From: Isoetes taiwanensis
Lineage: Eukaryota; Streptophyta; Lycopodiopsida; Isoetales; Isoetaceae
NCBI GenBank assembly: GCA_021234155.1
Contig: JAJEKV010000017.1
Coordinates: 15,705,455-15,769,454, forward strand
Length of the DNA stretch: 64,000 bases
Reading direction: 5' to 3'
Shown piece by piece: positions 1 to 12,514 of the stretch (position 1 is the first letter of the stretch; each line of letters begins with the position of its first letter). The notes under the pieces are model-generated. The model was not told the origin of the DNA and made no database searches. It was given only the letters and a program-made list of their open reading frames with translations. The position numbers were made by a program, and so were the translations under genes.

Positions 1-240
1 GCCTCATTGGCCGGTATCGGGCCCTATTGCTTGTAGGAGTCAGGGAGCCTTATGTTAGATGCAAGACCCCACCCCACTTCTGCTTCGTCCCTTCTGCGGT
101 GCTAAGCAATTCCATAGCATCCACGACTCGGTGGTCTCTTGTTACTACCGGTACATCAGTGGGAATTAAAGGGCTACTAGGAACATGCTAAAGCATATAG
201 CGCGAGGTCTCTACCCCTCCTAATCCGCAGCATGGAGTTT
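1..240 (-). repeat. Fragment of an LTR-like repeat at the left edge
   Basis: Read on the minus strand, this stretch has the landmarks of the LTR interiors seen elsewhere in the window: a GGTAGAGACCT block near 205-220, a CTAG-containing block near 175-185 and a GGATGGATGG run just outside at about 275-285, in the order found at 39235-39330. No LTR end is visible, so the rest lies to the left of the window or is lost. The match is diverged and was judged by eye. Confidence 0.4.
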
Positions 241-299
241 AGCGGAGCTACTTTCATATACACGTCCAAATCCATCCATCCATCATGAAACGCAATCCA

Positions 300-1210
300 T
301 GGTGAAATGTAATCTTAAATACCAAAGAGGGGTTAATCTTAAGTAAGAACAACCAGAGAAGACTCAAAGAACTTAACTGAAGCTCTATCCTTAAAGATAT
401 CAACTAGATGTCCCAAATTAGCATTCCCCATGATGGCCAATCGAGTTTGGGCAGGTGGCGCCTTCCCAAGTAATTAATCAACTTATTAATTCCTTAATTG
501 TAGGTTATTATCCTTAATAATTAAATTAGCATAGCTAATTTAATCCCTTTTAGGTCAACCCCCTAGGTTACAATACCCCATGGTGGCGTACCTTTACTGG
601 GTGACGTGTCAGTATATTTATACATATATCGTATAAATACTTGGAACGTCACAACATGTAAACCATCAACCATGCTTAAGGTACTAAGGGCCATTTCCCA
701 CTCGCCATTAAAATTTGGAAGTCTCATTATTTTTGGTGGGTGTGACATTTTTCTTGGCATTGGAAAAACTATACATGCTTCTTGAAAAAATCAAAAAAAT
801 GTTTCCACTACTAAAAAAAGGAACCACAAAGTTTAGTCGTTAGATGCTTAGATATGCCCAAAATATGCTCCGTCCCTTCAATGATTAGATCTAATGAATT
901 GTGTCCCTTGGTGAGCAATTCAAAAACTTTTTCATTCTCGAGCTAGTCTAGTTGTTCAAGAGGAGAAGCCATTTTTCATATAAAATTAAATAACCTAACT
1001 AGTTGTTACCCTTTTCTCATAGCAGGTTAGGTTAAGTTAGTTCTTAACTTGAGTTAAATTATTACCTCTCTAGGTCCTTAACTTCTAGTTTAAAAATAAG
1101 AACGGTTAAAGTTTTAACTTAATTTAACTTTATTATCGGTGTAAGAAGTGGCCTAGTTAAATTAACTATGGTTAAAAATTTAACCAATTCTAACTTAGCT
1201 GGTAGTAACT
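300..1210. other. AT-rich spacer without recognised gene
   Basis: No convincing coding region was seen. From about 960 to 1210 the sequence is dominated by TTAAC/GTTAA words, including GGTTAGGTTAA near 1024. A matching inverted word, TTAACCTAACC, lies just beyond the chromovirus at about 14727-14737. The chromovirus may therefore have inserted into a small palindromic repeat, perhaps a MITE. Confidence 0.4.
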
Positions 1211-1215
1211 TAAGT
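1211..1215. repeat. Left target-site duplication (TAAGT)
   Basis: The five bases TAAGT directly abut the TG end of the LTR. They are repeated after the CA end of the other LTR at 14688-14692. Five bases is the usual duplication size for Ty3/gypsy integrases. Confidence 0.9.
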
Positions 1216-2940
1216 TGTGGCGTCCCCTACTGCATTATCTGATTGCACTCACCCAGGTATACAACCGAGGATTCATCCCCATACCCGACTCAGGTGCCAA
1301 TACGGGGCCCTCCACATGACAACTGCACGTAGCGGGTTCGGTGGGAAGAGTGGAAGGGTCATTGCACCAGAATCTCCCTGGGACCTACCTAGGCTGCGGA
1401 GCGTAAACATACATGTCGGTAACACATACATCAACATCATATGACCATCGCTGAAGGATGGTCCTCCACATATCTGCATAGGCGAAGATCGGCGTACATC
1501 ACATAGGAATCCTACCCAAGGCTCGGACAGGGATGGGTACGACAGCTTAAGTCCTCAGAGTTCATTCTTGAGGAGCCGAGAATTCATGGCAATGGATTTA
1601 GGCGGCATAAGAACTATGGCCTAGGTTGTCCACTCCATCCGCCCCTCACAATGCACACTTTGCGAGTAGGTTGAAAAGTGTCAGGACGGTAGCCATGGGT
1701 TACATAGCCAAGGGGGCTATATCACGGAGTTATCTCCAGTTCGATGGGGCGGGTAGGGATCTCTCCCTCCAGAAGTCTTCCACCACAATCGCGACTCAAA
1801 GGTGACTAGAGGGCCCAGCGCGCGTATCAGAGCTTGAACTCAATGGAAGGTTATATTCACTACCTCCGCACGGTGTGGAAGACCCATGCCTTGCCATGCC
1901 TTGGTGTAAGCCGTAGACCCTGAATCCGCAGTGACCCGTGATACTAACACACCATGAAATTGGTTCAAATCGAGAACATGAACCTCCTTATAAGCCCGGT
2001 CGGCCCTTCACCCACAACGGTGTGGCTCTTGTGCAGGGCGCAGCTTCTGATTATTAGTAGAGAGGCTACTCTAGGAGCATCAACTTCTACAAAGCTTTAG
2101 GTCTCTACCCCCCTTCCCAATACAAAAGGGGAGTTCCATGAGATACATCATCCATATACTTCCGCAGGAGGACTAAAGAACTAAAATCTAATCTACAACA
2201 TGAGTTAGGTTCTTTAGTTAGAATGTCTCTTGCTATCTAGGGATCTAAGAAGTGCTATGAAAGCCCAATCTAATAGGCTAAACCTCTTGATACAATGACT
2301 AAAATGGGTTTTGAACTATCTAATTATTAAATATAAGTCCTTGAGGGGTTCCTCGACTGAGCTTTCGACCATCTATTTAGCTCGAATCCTAGAGAAACTA
2401 AGGTTGCAATTCTCCCGATTCAGTGCGGGATGCGGTTTTAATTTGAGGCAGCCAAAGCGAGGATGAAAGCCCTAAAATCGAGAAAATTAGGTTAGTTGGG
2501 TTCCAACCCTATATAGACAAGGGGTGGCTAGGGTTTCCAATTATCCCCTTTGGCATGTGGGATGAGGTGGTGAAAATGGGCATTATTTAAGGGCTAAGGT
2601 GAAACTGAGGAAATGTGCCCACGTAAGGTAAGTATTGCACCCAAATGTGCTCATGGAAATGTGTGCACATTAATGGAGTATTACATTGGAAAATGTGCAC
2701 ATTAATTACACCTATGGGTATGGCCACTTGGCATCAAGTGTACGTGGAATATTACTTTGCATTAATGTGTACATTGGAAAATGTGCACATTAATACTAAT
2801 GCACATTCTTAGCAAGTTGCCCCTAGGGGCTACCCATGGCTATCGTTGGCATTACCGTCAATCCGAGGTGTAGGCGATGTCTGGCGATGGCGTGTGATAC
2901 AATATCGCGATCTGGGGTATCTTTGTGCTGGAGCGTCACA
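1216..2940 (-). repeat. 3' LTR of element 1
   Basis: A 1725-bp LTR, collinear with 12987-14687. It contains AT-rich repeated words built around GTGCACATTAAT at about 2655-2800, which also occur in the other LTR and in the LTR at 53.2-54.7 kb. No intact ORF is present. Confidence 0.92.
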
Positions 2941-3829
2941 TTCTCCATGAAATGATCTTTGTCGGCGGCATGGTAGTTCTCCCCACCTTGGGGGATCTTC
3001 CTAACGCAATCAGCGTGCATCACGATATATACTATATAATACTTACACATTTTATTCTACGATTACCTTGGGTAATACTTTTATCACATTATTATATTAT
3101 AAAATAACTTATCGAATTCACAACTGCAGTACTAGCAGTTAGCAACATTCCTTATCATTAAGTTTATCAAAATTTAAAATTAGCGTTCGAGGTATCATGA
3201 GTTCCTTGCAGCACATTCCAACAAAATTTGTGTTTGCAAGTCTTGGTAGCACAAACCTCCTTGCCCTCAGGGGCCTTTCTTGGCTGCTTGGTCGGCCTCG
3301 TTGGTACCGATTTAATTATTAAAATTTTTGGTTATATGGTGACCACTTACCTATCTACATGGATGCATGGCACAATCTCCGTGGGAAGGGGTGAATCTTC
3401 CATTATGGCCTTGACAGTATACCTACATGCTATATGCGCTCATGCCTACCACCTCTAGTTAGCGGTGGAGGATATCAGCTTCGGCGTGGAAGGATAGATT
3501 CCTCTATCAAAGCATATATGGGGCTAAAGGTGCTTTTTCCTATCAATGCATTCCTCAATGACCTCCTTTCTCTGAGGGTGGAGTCTGCTTCAGATGGAGA
3601 CAGTAGACTTTCTAATCTACCTTCCTAAACTGGCCCGGAAGCGGTCGTACCTACATTGACATTACACCCTGCGCCCTAGAGATCAAGTAGTGGTCCATTC
3701 ATTGGTAACAAAGCATGCGACCATACTAGTATGTGGCATGCGTAGATTAATCTTAACTACTAAGAATTAACCTACACCGTCGACGTAGGCGATTTCTTGG
3801 AGATGACCTTGCGTCCATTGCTCCATAAA
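2941..3829 (-). other. Region between chromodomain and 3' LTR of element 1
   Basis: About 0.9 kb of mostly non-coding element sequence. Part of it (about 3500-3690) matches 63640-63830 of element 2 closely, including GGTGTAATGTCAATGTAGG and GAAAGGAGGTCAT on the element strand. The conserved shared sequence shows it belongs to the family, not to a later insertion. Confidence 0.7.
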
Positions 3830-6800
3830 GCTGTAAATTGCTTTGCTTTACTAAATCTTTCTTAAATTGCCGTGGCGTCTTCCAACGGTAAGTGTTTCCA
3901 CTTGACCAAATCTTGGAGATTCTGATCTCCTCGTTTTTCTTGAAAGCTTTATCAGAATCAGTGCGGAACTATTTCGATTTTGTTCCTCCGAGTCATTTCC
4001 AACGGCGTTGAATCAAGGCGATGCGGATTTGGGGTGTGCTTCTTCGGCAAACTCCGCGTGGAGACCTTATGAATCTTTAGGTGTGCTGTAAGTCCTAGCT
4101 TGTAGGCTTGATTGCCCTAGTTCTCGACTATTACGAAGGTCCATTACCTTGGGCAAACTTCTTGCAATTGCGATCTGAGCCGCTTTAGCGCTACGCTTAA
4201 TCTTAGTAAAGCATCATCTCAACTTTGAATATACTCTTCTTCGATTAGCGTCGTGATGCTCTTTTGGCGACTTCTTTAACGCTAGCAGATATTGAACTTC
4301 CCTCACACAAAGGCTGGCATATGTCGGTAACATCTGGCTGCCGAAACTTCCACTTGACGGGGTTGTACTTAAATTAATGCAGGTTAAACCTTGATAGCCC
4401 GTAATTGATCATAAGCTTGTGACATTTGGGATGATTCCTGCTTGGTGCTATTGTATGCAAACTCCACCAAGTGAATAAATTCTTCCCACATGCTTTGTAT
4501 TCGGACATAGTTTAGTAGCATGTCCTCTAAAATCTGTTGGTCCGCTCGCGTCGGCCATCCAGATGCGAGGATGATATGCGTGCTCATGGATAGCCGTGCG
4601 GATCGTCGCCAAGAGGTCTTGCCAAAAGCTCATGAACTTGGATCACAATGGGAGATGATCTCCCTTGGCATGCCATGAAGCCTGAAGATCTTGGTGAAGA
4701 GCTTTGCTGTATCCATGGGCGTATGTACGTGGTTACGCAAGGCACAAAATGTGCCATCTTCGACAACTTGTCAGGCCACTACCATCAAAGGCATCCTTTA
4801 CTCTCCGCGATCTTAGGAGTCCTGTGATAAAATCCATGCTGATTACCTCCCTTAAAGCGTTTGGCGCTAATGAAACCAATATACAGGTCGAGAAATTTGC
4901 TCCGCCTTTAATGGCGACATAAGGCATTCCTTGATGTAGCGAGGCTGCACCCGCTTCTTCATTTCACTGGCCAATAATGGCTAGCTGCGTACTTTGGGAA
5001 ATATGTTTTCATGTAGATCCAGCATGGCCCGGCTATTGGGCTGTGTGTCGCGATGTCATGGAGGATCAACTTCCTTACACACGATGATTCAGTGCAGCAC
5101 AACTTGTTCTTATGGTATAACGGGTTGCCTTCCTTCTTATAATGCTTGAAGGCCTCGGCTCTTTATGCCGTTACGGCCTCCTTGAAAGGCTTGCCCATAC
5201 TTCCACTTTGAAATCCACATCCGTTGGCAGGACTCTTCAATCCCTTTACCAAAGTCCATTTTGGAGGCGTCGAAATTGCATTGCAATGCACTCTCTGGTG
5301 TCGAGGATGCCTTGAAAGCATGCTGCTACCACATTGAGCTTCCGGCTTGGCGGAGCTATCTCAAAGTCGTATTCTTGAGGAACTCCATGCATCTCATTTG
5401 CACTTTCGGATTAAGGTGTGGATTAGCATTGAATACATATTAGGCTCATTGGTGGTATCAATTGGAATTTCCTTCCCGGGAATAATGCCTCCATATTCTT
5501 AATGCCGACAACGCCCGACCGCTCGATGCGTCGCGTTGGGTAGTAGCGTCACCGGCGTGGATTCATCTTCACGGAATCATGCGGCTACCACCGCTCTTCT
5601 TGCATAAACCTTTACTTTTGTAGCTAGCACTGCATCTGTTGCTACAAGCTTATCTTTCTCGGTCAGGGGTTAAAGTGGGGTTGTTGTTAAAAGCTTCCTT
5701 CAATTCAAGCCCCTTTTGGGCTTTCTTATTGCCAATACTCTACCCAATCTTTTCACCTTCTACGCCCTCGTCCAATTCACATTAGCGGGGCTGCTATCTT
5801 AGCAAAGTTCTTTACGAACTTCACGTAGTACCACAGCACAAGTAGAAACCGACTTCATGCATTCTTGATTGCCGACCTTTGAATAGCCCGGCTTCAATCT
5901 TGGCGAGTGTTGAGATGCCTTCTGGCGAGATCACATGACCTAGATACTCCACCTTTAAATTTAGCAGTGGCACTTCGACAACTTGGCGTGCTGGTGCCTC
6001 TTCAACTTTTCTGCTTTTCTTCTCAAGTGTTGTGCGTTAACAACTGGGGATCTGCTATACACCAAAATGTCGTCAAAACAATCACAAGGTGTCCGGAACT
6101 CCGAAGATATCGTTCATGAGCCTCATGAGTTAGCGAGGCATTTGATATAAGCCCGAAGGCATTCGTGAACTCATAATGCCCATACACAGCGTTACGAAGG
6201 CGGTCTTATGGATGTCTTCTTCCTTTATCCTGATCTGATGATAACGACCTGGTCGATTTTGGAGAAGATCTTTGCACCACGGAGCTGATCCATCAAGTCG
6301 TCACGATCTTGGGGTATACTTGTTCTTAATGAATTGTGCTTATTCAAGCATCTATAGTCTATGCACATCCTCAAAGATCCATCCTTCTTCTTGACAAAAA
6401 TTCGTGGCTCAAGCCAGTGAGACACTAGGTCTAATGGAAACCTATAAATTGAAGCGGCTCCACTAGCCCTTCTTGACTCGGAAACAACTCACGTATTTGT
6501 CATTCTATATGGAGCCTTGCTTGTTGGCTTTGTTCTTTGGTTAGAGTGCTATCGCTCGACTCCTATAAGGAGGCTGGCCGATCTCATGCGGAAGAGATCA
6601 TGGAACTTCGTGATTAGGCGAGATACTTGCTTGGCAACTGGCGGTAGCGTTGTCTTCTTTGCTTCCATACGATTCCGGCTCTAATCTCCAAGCGAGGGAT
6701 GTATGCCACTTGCTCACTCTTGATGCACTTGAACTGACCGTTTAGAAGACATGCAGCTGCATGATGGGAACAACTTCCGCCTGTTATCTCAATGATCTTG

Positions 6801-7290
6801 CCGTCGGTATTTGGGAAGGTCACCTTAAGCTCCCGCGAGTTGATAATGGCCTAGCGTGTTAAGGTACTCCATTCCTATGATCCGTCATACTTTCCAATGC
6901 CCATTACTTACGCTCCCATCGGATGGTAATCCACTGGCAAATTCGATGTAAGAGTTAATTCTCTTGCCCGGCCGTCACTTGCTCTTGCACCACTTACTTG
7001 CTAAAACAACGGGTCTTATTGGTTTTGACTTTAAGCGGCTTCAACCAACATCGGTCATTGGGGGATGCAAAGTTATGGCTACTTCTACGAGTCTATCAAG
7101 ACTATGAAGGACTTAGCTTTAGCCTTCCCTCTTTGTGGAAATTACCTTATCTTTCTCGCTTTATACGTATCTAATGCGGCAAAAGATATGACACTCACCA
7201 CGAGATATAGTGGGGCCTCTTAAAAGCGTCGTCGTCCGACAGGCGTCCCAATCAACTCGCTTCAAATTTGCACTCATGGCGTAAAGAGTA
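3830..7290 (-). pseudogene. pol: Decayed chromovirus pol (PR-RT-RNaseH-INT-chromodomain)
   Basis: Domains read in minus-strand order. The protease tail has a degenerate IIGMEYL motif near 6890-6840. Reverse transcriptase is clearest at 6425-6225, with [16 protein letters not shown] and [17 protein letters not shown]. RNase H traces lie around 5550-5440. The integrase zinc-finger region follows at about 5110-4960, its catalytic core starts at MDFITG near 4845, and the later core LVEFAYNSTKQ lies near 4465. A chromodomain tail with LVKWKHLPLEDAT lies at about 3920-3870. No single frame stays open for more than about 90 codons and the joins are frameshifted, so no functional polyprotein can be made. 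Confidence 0.88.
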
Positions 7291-7299
7291 GGTTGCTGT

Positions 7300-10190
7300 C
7301 CTATGGCCCGGTTGGAAGCTTACGAAACTGTTGCTTTTCTATGCACTCACGCCTCTTTTCCTTGGGCATAAAGCTTGCAAAAGGATTACTGCTTTGCTGG
7401 GAGTAGTTTGACTTCTCACCTTGTCCTTGAAGGTTTTGCTTCTTCTCTAGCGCTTCCCTGGTTCCCACCATATTGGGTTCTAGGCTGGACACGGGTAGCT
7501 GCCACAGGGCTGTAGCTTCTGTCGCCTTGCCTTTCTCACGGAAGTACTGGCGCTTGTGCCTTACGCTGAGTCGACCCACCAAGCTTATAGCCTTGGATTA
7601 CGCCGATCTTGTCCTGGGTTTATTGCTCTCACAAACTGCGGATCTCCTCATTCAACCCCTCAATATAGCTTTCTCTTGCATGCTTCTCTCCCAACTTAGG
7701 CTGCTCTGACCTTAGCCTCATGAATTCCCTCGTATTTACGAGGCTGATTTGTTGCCTTTAACGGCTTTGTAAAGCTTCTTTGCATCATCTTTGAACTTAT
7801 GTTCCCTTGGAGCGTAATGAAGCAGAAGGCTTTAGCAAACTTTTACGAACTTACAAGCATCCTGCTTAAGCGCGTGTGCCTTTGCATGCCCCTTCCACCA
7901 GAATTGGCGGCTCCTTTTCAAGTTGGGTACATTTTACCTTCTGCCTTTGTCCTTATCCTTCATGCCGCCAGCATTTAGGTACTTCGCTCATTTTAGATCC
8001 CGACCATGCCTCTGCTTCCAATCTGACTTTGTTCTCCCACGAGCTGCATTTCGGTTCGAGGGCCTTCCATACATTTGCCCGGTCACGAGAATCTACCCCT
8101 TCTTGGTAGTGAGCCACAGTATCTCTTTATCGTCCCTAAGGGTGTTCCCTCGCGCCCTCTGTTAGTTCGAGCTGCTCTTCCTCTTCCCTCCCGAGTCCGG
8201 ATGCGGTCGAACTTAGTCGGAGAAGATTAGGACTGGGGATCTCTCCCTTCTCTTGCTCCTCTTCTTGTCCTTCCTTCCCTCTCCGGTGATGCTTGCGGCA
8301 GGCCCGAGCATTGCCGCGAACCCACTCCACAGCACGGGCGGTATTAATGCCTTTATGCGCTCCCGGATCAAAGTCCTCATCACGGGCTATCTCCACCTTT
8401 CTGGGGTCATGGGTTCCCTATCTTCAAATAGGTTCCTTGCGGGGTAGTGGGCGGGGGTTTGCTCTTCTATGAGGTCTCGCGAGTTATTCCAGTTCCCTGA
8501 AACGTCACTCTATTTGCATCCACAAGTGATTAATGGCTATATGGTTAGTTCCATTTGTTCTCTTGCATTGTTTATGTTTGTTGGTATAATTGTGGGGCAA
8601 AATACATCAACAAAACATTTAAAGTCACGACAGAATTGTATTTATATATCATATAATATTTTTAGATACAAAAGTCTCGAGGGATCAAAGAGTCTAACTA
8701 GTCTTGAAATCGCCCGGTGGAAGCGAGGTTGTCTTCAAGCTTCTTAACCGGGCCGGAGTCCCTGGGGTGACCCAAGTTCACGATGATGCTGGCGGCGGAG
8801 CCTCCTGGATGGCTCTCACGAGGTCTTCTACTCTGCGGTCGGATGTAAGGGCGTAAGTCCTTTGCTATCTCCCACGGCGTCGATTGGGGATGGCTAATCC
8901 GAAGAGGTCAAAGTGCCATTGCCCTCTCGCCGGCTAAGAGCGGCATAGTCGACATTCTTTATTCGAGGCATGCACCAGAAGCGAGTGCAATCGGCATAAA
9001 CACTCCTTCTTAAGCCTCACGGGGTGAACTTGCGGTGAATTACGGCTATTCTCCCATCCATCAGCAGTGGTAAGTAGTACTGTGACACAATGGGTGTGTT
9101 ATTAAGCGGCTTCTCGGCTTGTTTGGCCTCGGCTACGTACGCCAGTACTTTCGTCGACCTCTGCTTGATGAGCTCCTGGCCCAGTCTTCAATTGTCGCGG
9201 TCGAGCCTCACGAGGTCGATTTCTTCTCTCCTTTTAGCGGGGGTGATATCGGACCCGGCATTAGGATGCTCGTGGTCTTCCGCGGATCCCCATGCGCTCT
9301 TGGAGGCGAGAACTCCTCCTCTGTTGTGACTCCAGCTCGTCCATCAATTGCTACGATCTTTCTTTGTAGGCTGGATGTCGGAGGTCGTCCCATTGTAGGT
9401 GTCGGACTCCCTCACTTGGGCGGGAAGTGCGATGCTCCGGTTGATGAAGTAGTCAGTCGATCTAGCATGGCGGTGGTGGAGCGGTTAGGTCCAACTGACT
9501 CCTCTCCTACATTAGGGGAGGATTACCGGATGTCGGTGAGAGTAGATACTCCTCGTCGATGATGATAGGGGCTCAAACGTGATGCCCTGGCAGAATTGAG
9601 AACAACTTCACGATGCCTGGCATCGGCTCGAGTGTCGGCTCCTGCTCTCCTTGGCGCCGTTCTTCGTGCAGTCCGAGGCGCTCGTGTATCCTTCCGTCGT
9701 CAGAGCTCTTCTTCATCCTCTCTTGCTTCACGATTTCTGTTGATCGCGCAGCAACATCTGCTCTTCCTCTTAGCATTGCTATGGGGTCTACCTCCATCGG
9801 AGGACGGTGCCCATCGGGTTCGTGATGGGATAAGAATAGCTGAAGTGATTAATGAAAGTACTTGAAGTCTTTGTTGTTTATCCGGGGACCATAGTCGGGT
9901 AACCTTCTTAGCGCCTTGTTGGTCAAGTGCTTGGCGATGTTGGGGACATAAGCCCAAAGTGCCTGCTTGAAGGGATGGTGAGGGAGCGAGTAATATCACA
10001 ATACAGGGGGACTTGAACAAGGGAGGTCCTACCCACAGCACGAAATTACGCTGTACACCTTACCTATATCTTTGGGGTTGCATTCGGTAACGGATGTCGA
10101 TTTCTTTCACAAAGACTTGGAAGATGTCGTTGACATCGCCCACCGATGGCATGGGCGATACGTACCATCGCTAGAAATCGTGATGGCCAT
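7300..10190 (-). pseudogene. gag: Decayed gag of element 1
   Basis: The start at 10190 is chosen because an ATG opens a segment (ATGGCCATCACG) whose equivalent in element 2 at about 57345-57360 is conserved and follows the same TATA box. Charged, Glu/Lys-rich stretches occur around 8400-8140. The C-terminal part at 7582-7301 aligns with the degenerate zinc knuckle near 60050-60090 of element 2. At about 2.9 kb it is long for a chromovirus gag. Many stops and shifts are present. A canonical CCHC knuckle is not preserved here. Confidence 0.65.
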
Positions 10191-10293
10191 TGATCTAGCA
10201 AGGAAGGGTATCAAGCGGATCGCGAAGCCTCGAGAATTTGAAAGATCGCCTAGCGGTGGGGAGCAAATTTGCGGTACCAATTGAAATGGGGAA

Positions 10294-10304
10294 CTTATTT
10301 ATAG
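10294..10304 (-). promoter_or_regulatory. TATA box before gag (element 1)
   Basis: On the minus strand this reads CTATAAATAAG, followed closely by TTCCCCATTTC and then the gag start about 100 bp further on. Element 2 has the same arrangement at 57220. The match to the plant TATA consensus is strong; promoter activity is inferred. Confidence 0.55.
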
Positions 10305-10480
10305 GAAGGAAAAACCCTAATTTTGGAAGACTTAGAATTCTTGGGGAATTAGGCAATTCTAACCTATTAAGTGATGCAATTGCAGTTTGAAATTATGATA
10401 TTTCTAGGGTTTGAGCATGCTAAGGAGAGCTCTTGAACTTATTGTACGGTTGGAAATCATTTAGTGAAGAAATGATGCGA

Positions 10481-10919
10481 GGGGTCTCCTGCGTTATTGA
10501 CCCAGATTTCTAAAATGTAGAAATCGTCTGGTACGGCCATTATGAAGACATAGGTCCCCTAATTGGGCTAGGATTACTCAATTTAGGTGATCTAAAGGCG
10601 TAATTCCACTAAACTCATCGATTAAGAATTGTTTATACTTGGTCGATTTAAGATTTTATTTTGGACATTTTGGGCATGGTCTCACCGCGTTCTTGACCCA
10701 GGTTAAAATGTAGAAATCTGTCACAGCTAGCGGCAGTATGAGACGCAGTCCCTGAGTGGGCTGGGATTACTCAATTTAGGTGATCTAGGTAATTCCACTA
10801 AACTCATCAGAGTTAAGTGATTGACCTGCCCAGTCGATTTAATTTGTTTTGGGCATTTTTGGGCATGGTCTCACCGTTGCTTGGCCGTTCTAGAATGTAG
10901 AAATGTCTGGTAGCGGCGT
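10481..10919 (-). repeat. Three hairpin-bearing repeats in the ORF0-gag spacer (element 1)
   Basis: Copies lie at about 10481-10537, 10670-10736 and 10861-10919. On the element strand each runs from a CAGACG-like word through a small inverted repeat to a shared tail (GGTGAGACCATGCCC in two copies, GGAGACC in the first). In the first copy the inverted repeat is an 8-bp stem, GATTTCTA/TAGAAATC, with a 5-base loop. The surrounding 10.3-11.0 kb is non-coding and AT-rich. Confidence 0.65.
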
Positions 10920-11199
10920 GTGGTTGCTCGTCTCGATTTTTGCTCAAAACTCTAATTTAATTAAAACAAAAGCTAGGGATCGATATCTTGACCTATTTAA
11001 ACAGGTTTAACACTTTATTTACACAAAATTTCTTTATATTAACAAAATTTTTTCCGGTTATTTACAAAACTCAAGGTGGATTCACCCATGATGTGCACGG
11101 CAAGATACATATCTGCCTCATGAGGGTAACCCTCTTCGCGTGCACGATGCGGGCCGTTGAATCTTCAAAATGTTTCACTAAGTGAGCCGGCGCCTCTTG

Positions 11200-12360
11200 C
11201 TTTCGGCAACATCACAAATCACATCCGCAGCATGTCACGTGTTGTATTCTTAGACCAAACCGGACCGGCCAGGCAGTCGAGTCGTAACTCTTCTACGGAA
11301 ATGCGTGAGGATCTCCTTGGTGCCTGTCTTCCTCCTGTTTCTTCTTGCTCGCTTCTTCGGTGCTTTCGTGGAGGCTTGGGCTTTGGTGGAGGGCTTGATT
11401 AATGCAGCTTAGGTCAGTGCGCCTTCAATGCGTTCTCACCCGGTGCTCACGGTAATAGGCATTGTAGGCCTCCCACTTTGCCATGTATCGTTGTGCTCCA
11501 CGATCACTCTTACGATGAACCTTTAAGGGGTCTATTACATAGGCTTCCGTTGCGACGTGGGGCCTTGACCCTATCCACGTTGGAAATGGTGGGGGCTTAG
11601 CCCTGCCGACCTCCTCACGCTCTTGGGCCGTGCAACGGGTACCTCTTCCTCGTAGAGGCTTTGAAGAGCTTGCCAGGCGTCTGCTTGCGACGCGTAGTCT
11701 TAATTAGAATGTCGTGTGTGGTGGTCTCCTTTCCCGACGGCTCGTTGATGACAAGGTTCTGTGCCCTCTTCCCAGCGAGCCCGGCTTCCTCTTGCTGCCT
11801 TGATGGCTTGGCCCCTCCTCTTCTTGGATCCAGCCCGGCGTCTTCACGACCCGCGATCACACTCCGGCGCTCTTTGACCGTACTTGTGGGCCGAAGCGTG
11901 CTAGGCTCGGCCTCTTCCTCGGGAGTGAGTTCGCGGTTCTTTGCTCCTCTCCCACCACACTCCTCCTGAGGTGGATCTCAACTTTGGTTGTTCTAGCCAG
12001 CCTATTGGTGGAGTCGCTGTTCCCTCTGCTCCTCACGTGGGTTGAAACGTCCCGAGGTATTATTTGCTCCTGCTTTGCTCCACAGCTTCCTGCCCCTCCT
12101 GCTTGGAATTGCAATTTCTTGAGGGATCTCACTCATGGCGATGCGGCGAGTGGTCCTCAAGATCTGTGTGAGGTAGCTCGGTCCGACCACGATTCCTTCA
12201 GCGAAGATCGTCGGCGTGGAAGCGTTCGAATCTGTAGAAAAAGCGGCTGGCTGGAGGTCAGCTTCGGCTAGGCTTCCGCTGCCCGATGCGCCCGTCGCGG
12301 GCCATCTCATTTCACCCGATGCATCGGTGGAGCTAAAGCGCCCGAATCGTCTTGGCAATC
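11200..12360 (-). pseudogene. Extra upstream ORF (ORF0) of element 1, function unknown
   Basis: A GC-rich, formerly coding segment between the primer site and gag, separated from gag by a non-coding spacer. Overlapping open pieces at 12358-12002, 12132-11857 and 11860-11615 on the minus strand suggest one frame broken by shifts. The product is rich in Arg, Ser, Ala and Glu, and I recognise no domain. Its 3' part near 11510-11440 matches element 2 near 56190-56260, where a conserved run resembling EHNAFMVKW can be read. Conservation in both copies argues that it is a real element gene. Confidence 0.55.
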
Positions 12361-12404
12361 TGGCGAAGTTCGAGGAAGGGCCAGGGAAAAATGGGAGGTC
12401 GGCT

Positions 12405-12414
12405 CTATTTATAG
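12405..12414 (-). promoter_or_regulatory. TATA box before ORF0 (element 1)
   Basis: The minus strand reads CTATAAATAG at the junction between the hairpin-repeat leader and the GC-rich ORF0. Element 2 has TATAAATAGG at the equivalent place (55286). Function is inferred from sequence and position. Confidence 0.5.
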
Positions 12415-12514
12415 GGCCAATTTTAGGTCAACTTTTAAACTACCTTTTTGGGTTTATCCACAAAATTTGCATCCTAGAAACCACCCCTAAAATTAAACCG
12501 AAAGTCCTCCCACC

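Noticed and set aside
9119-9562. 147-codon plus-strand open frame
   Set aside because: It lies antisense to the GC-rich gag region of element 1, where long chance frames are expected. The protein resembles no known family.
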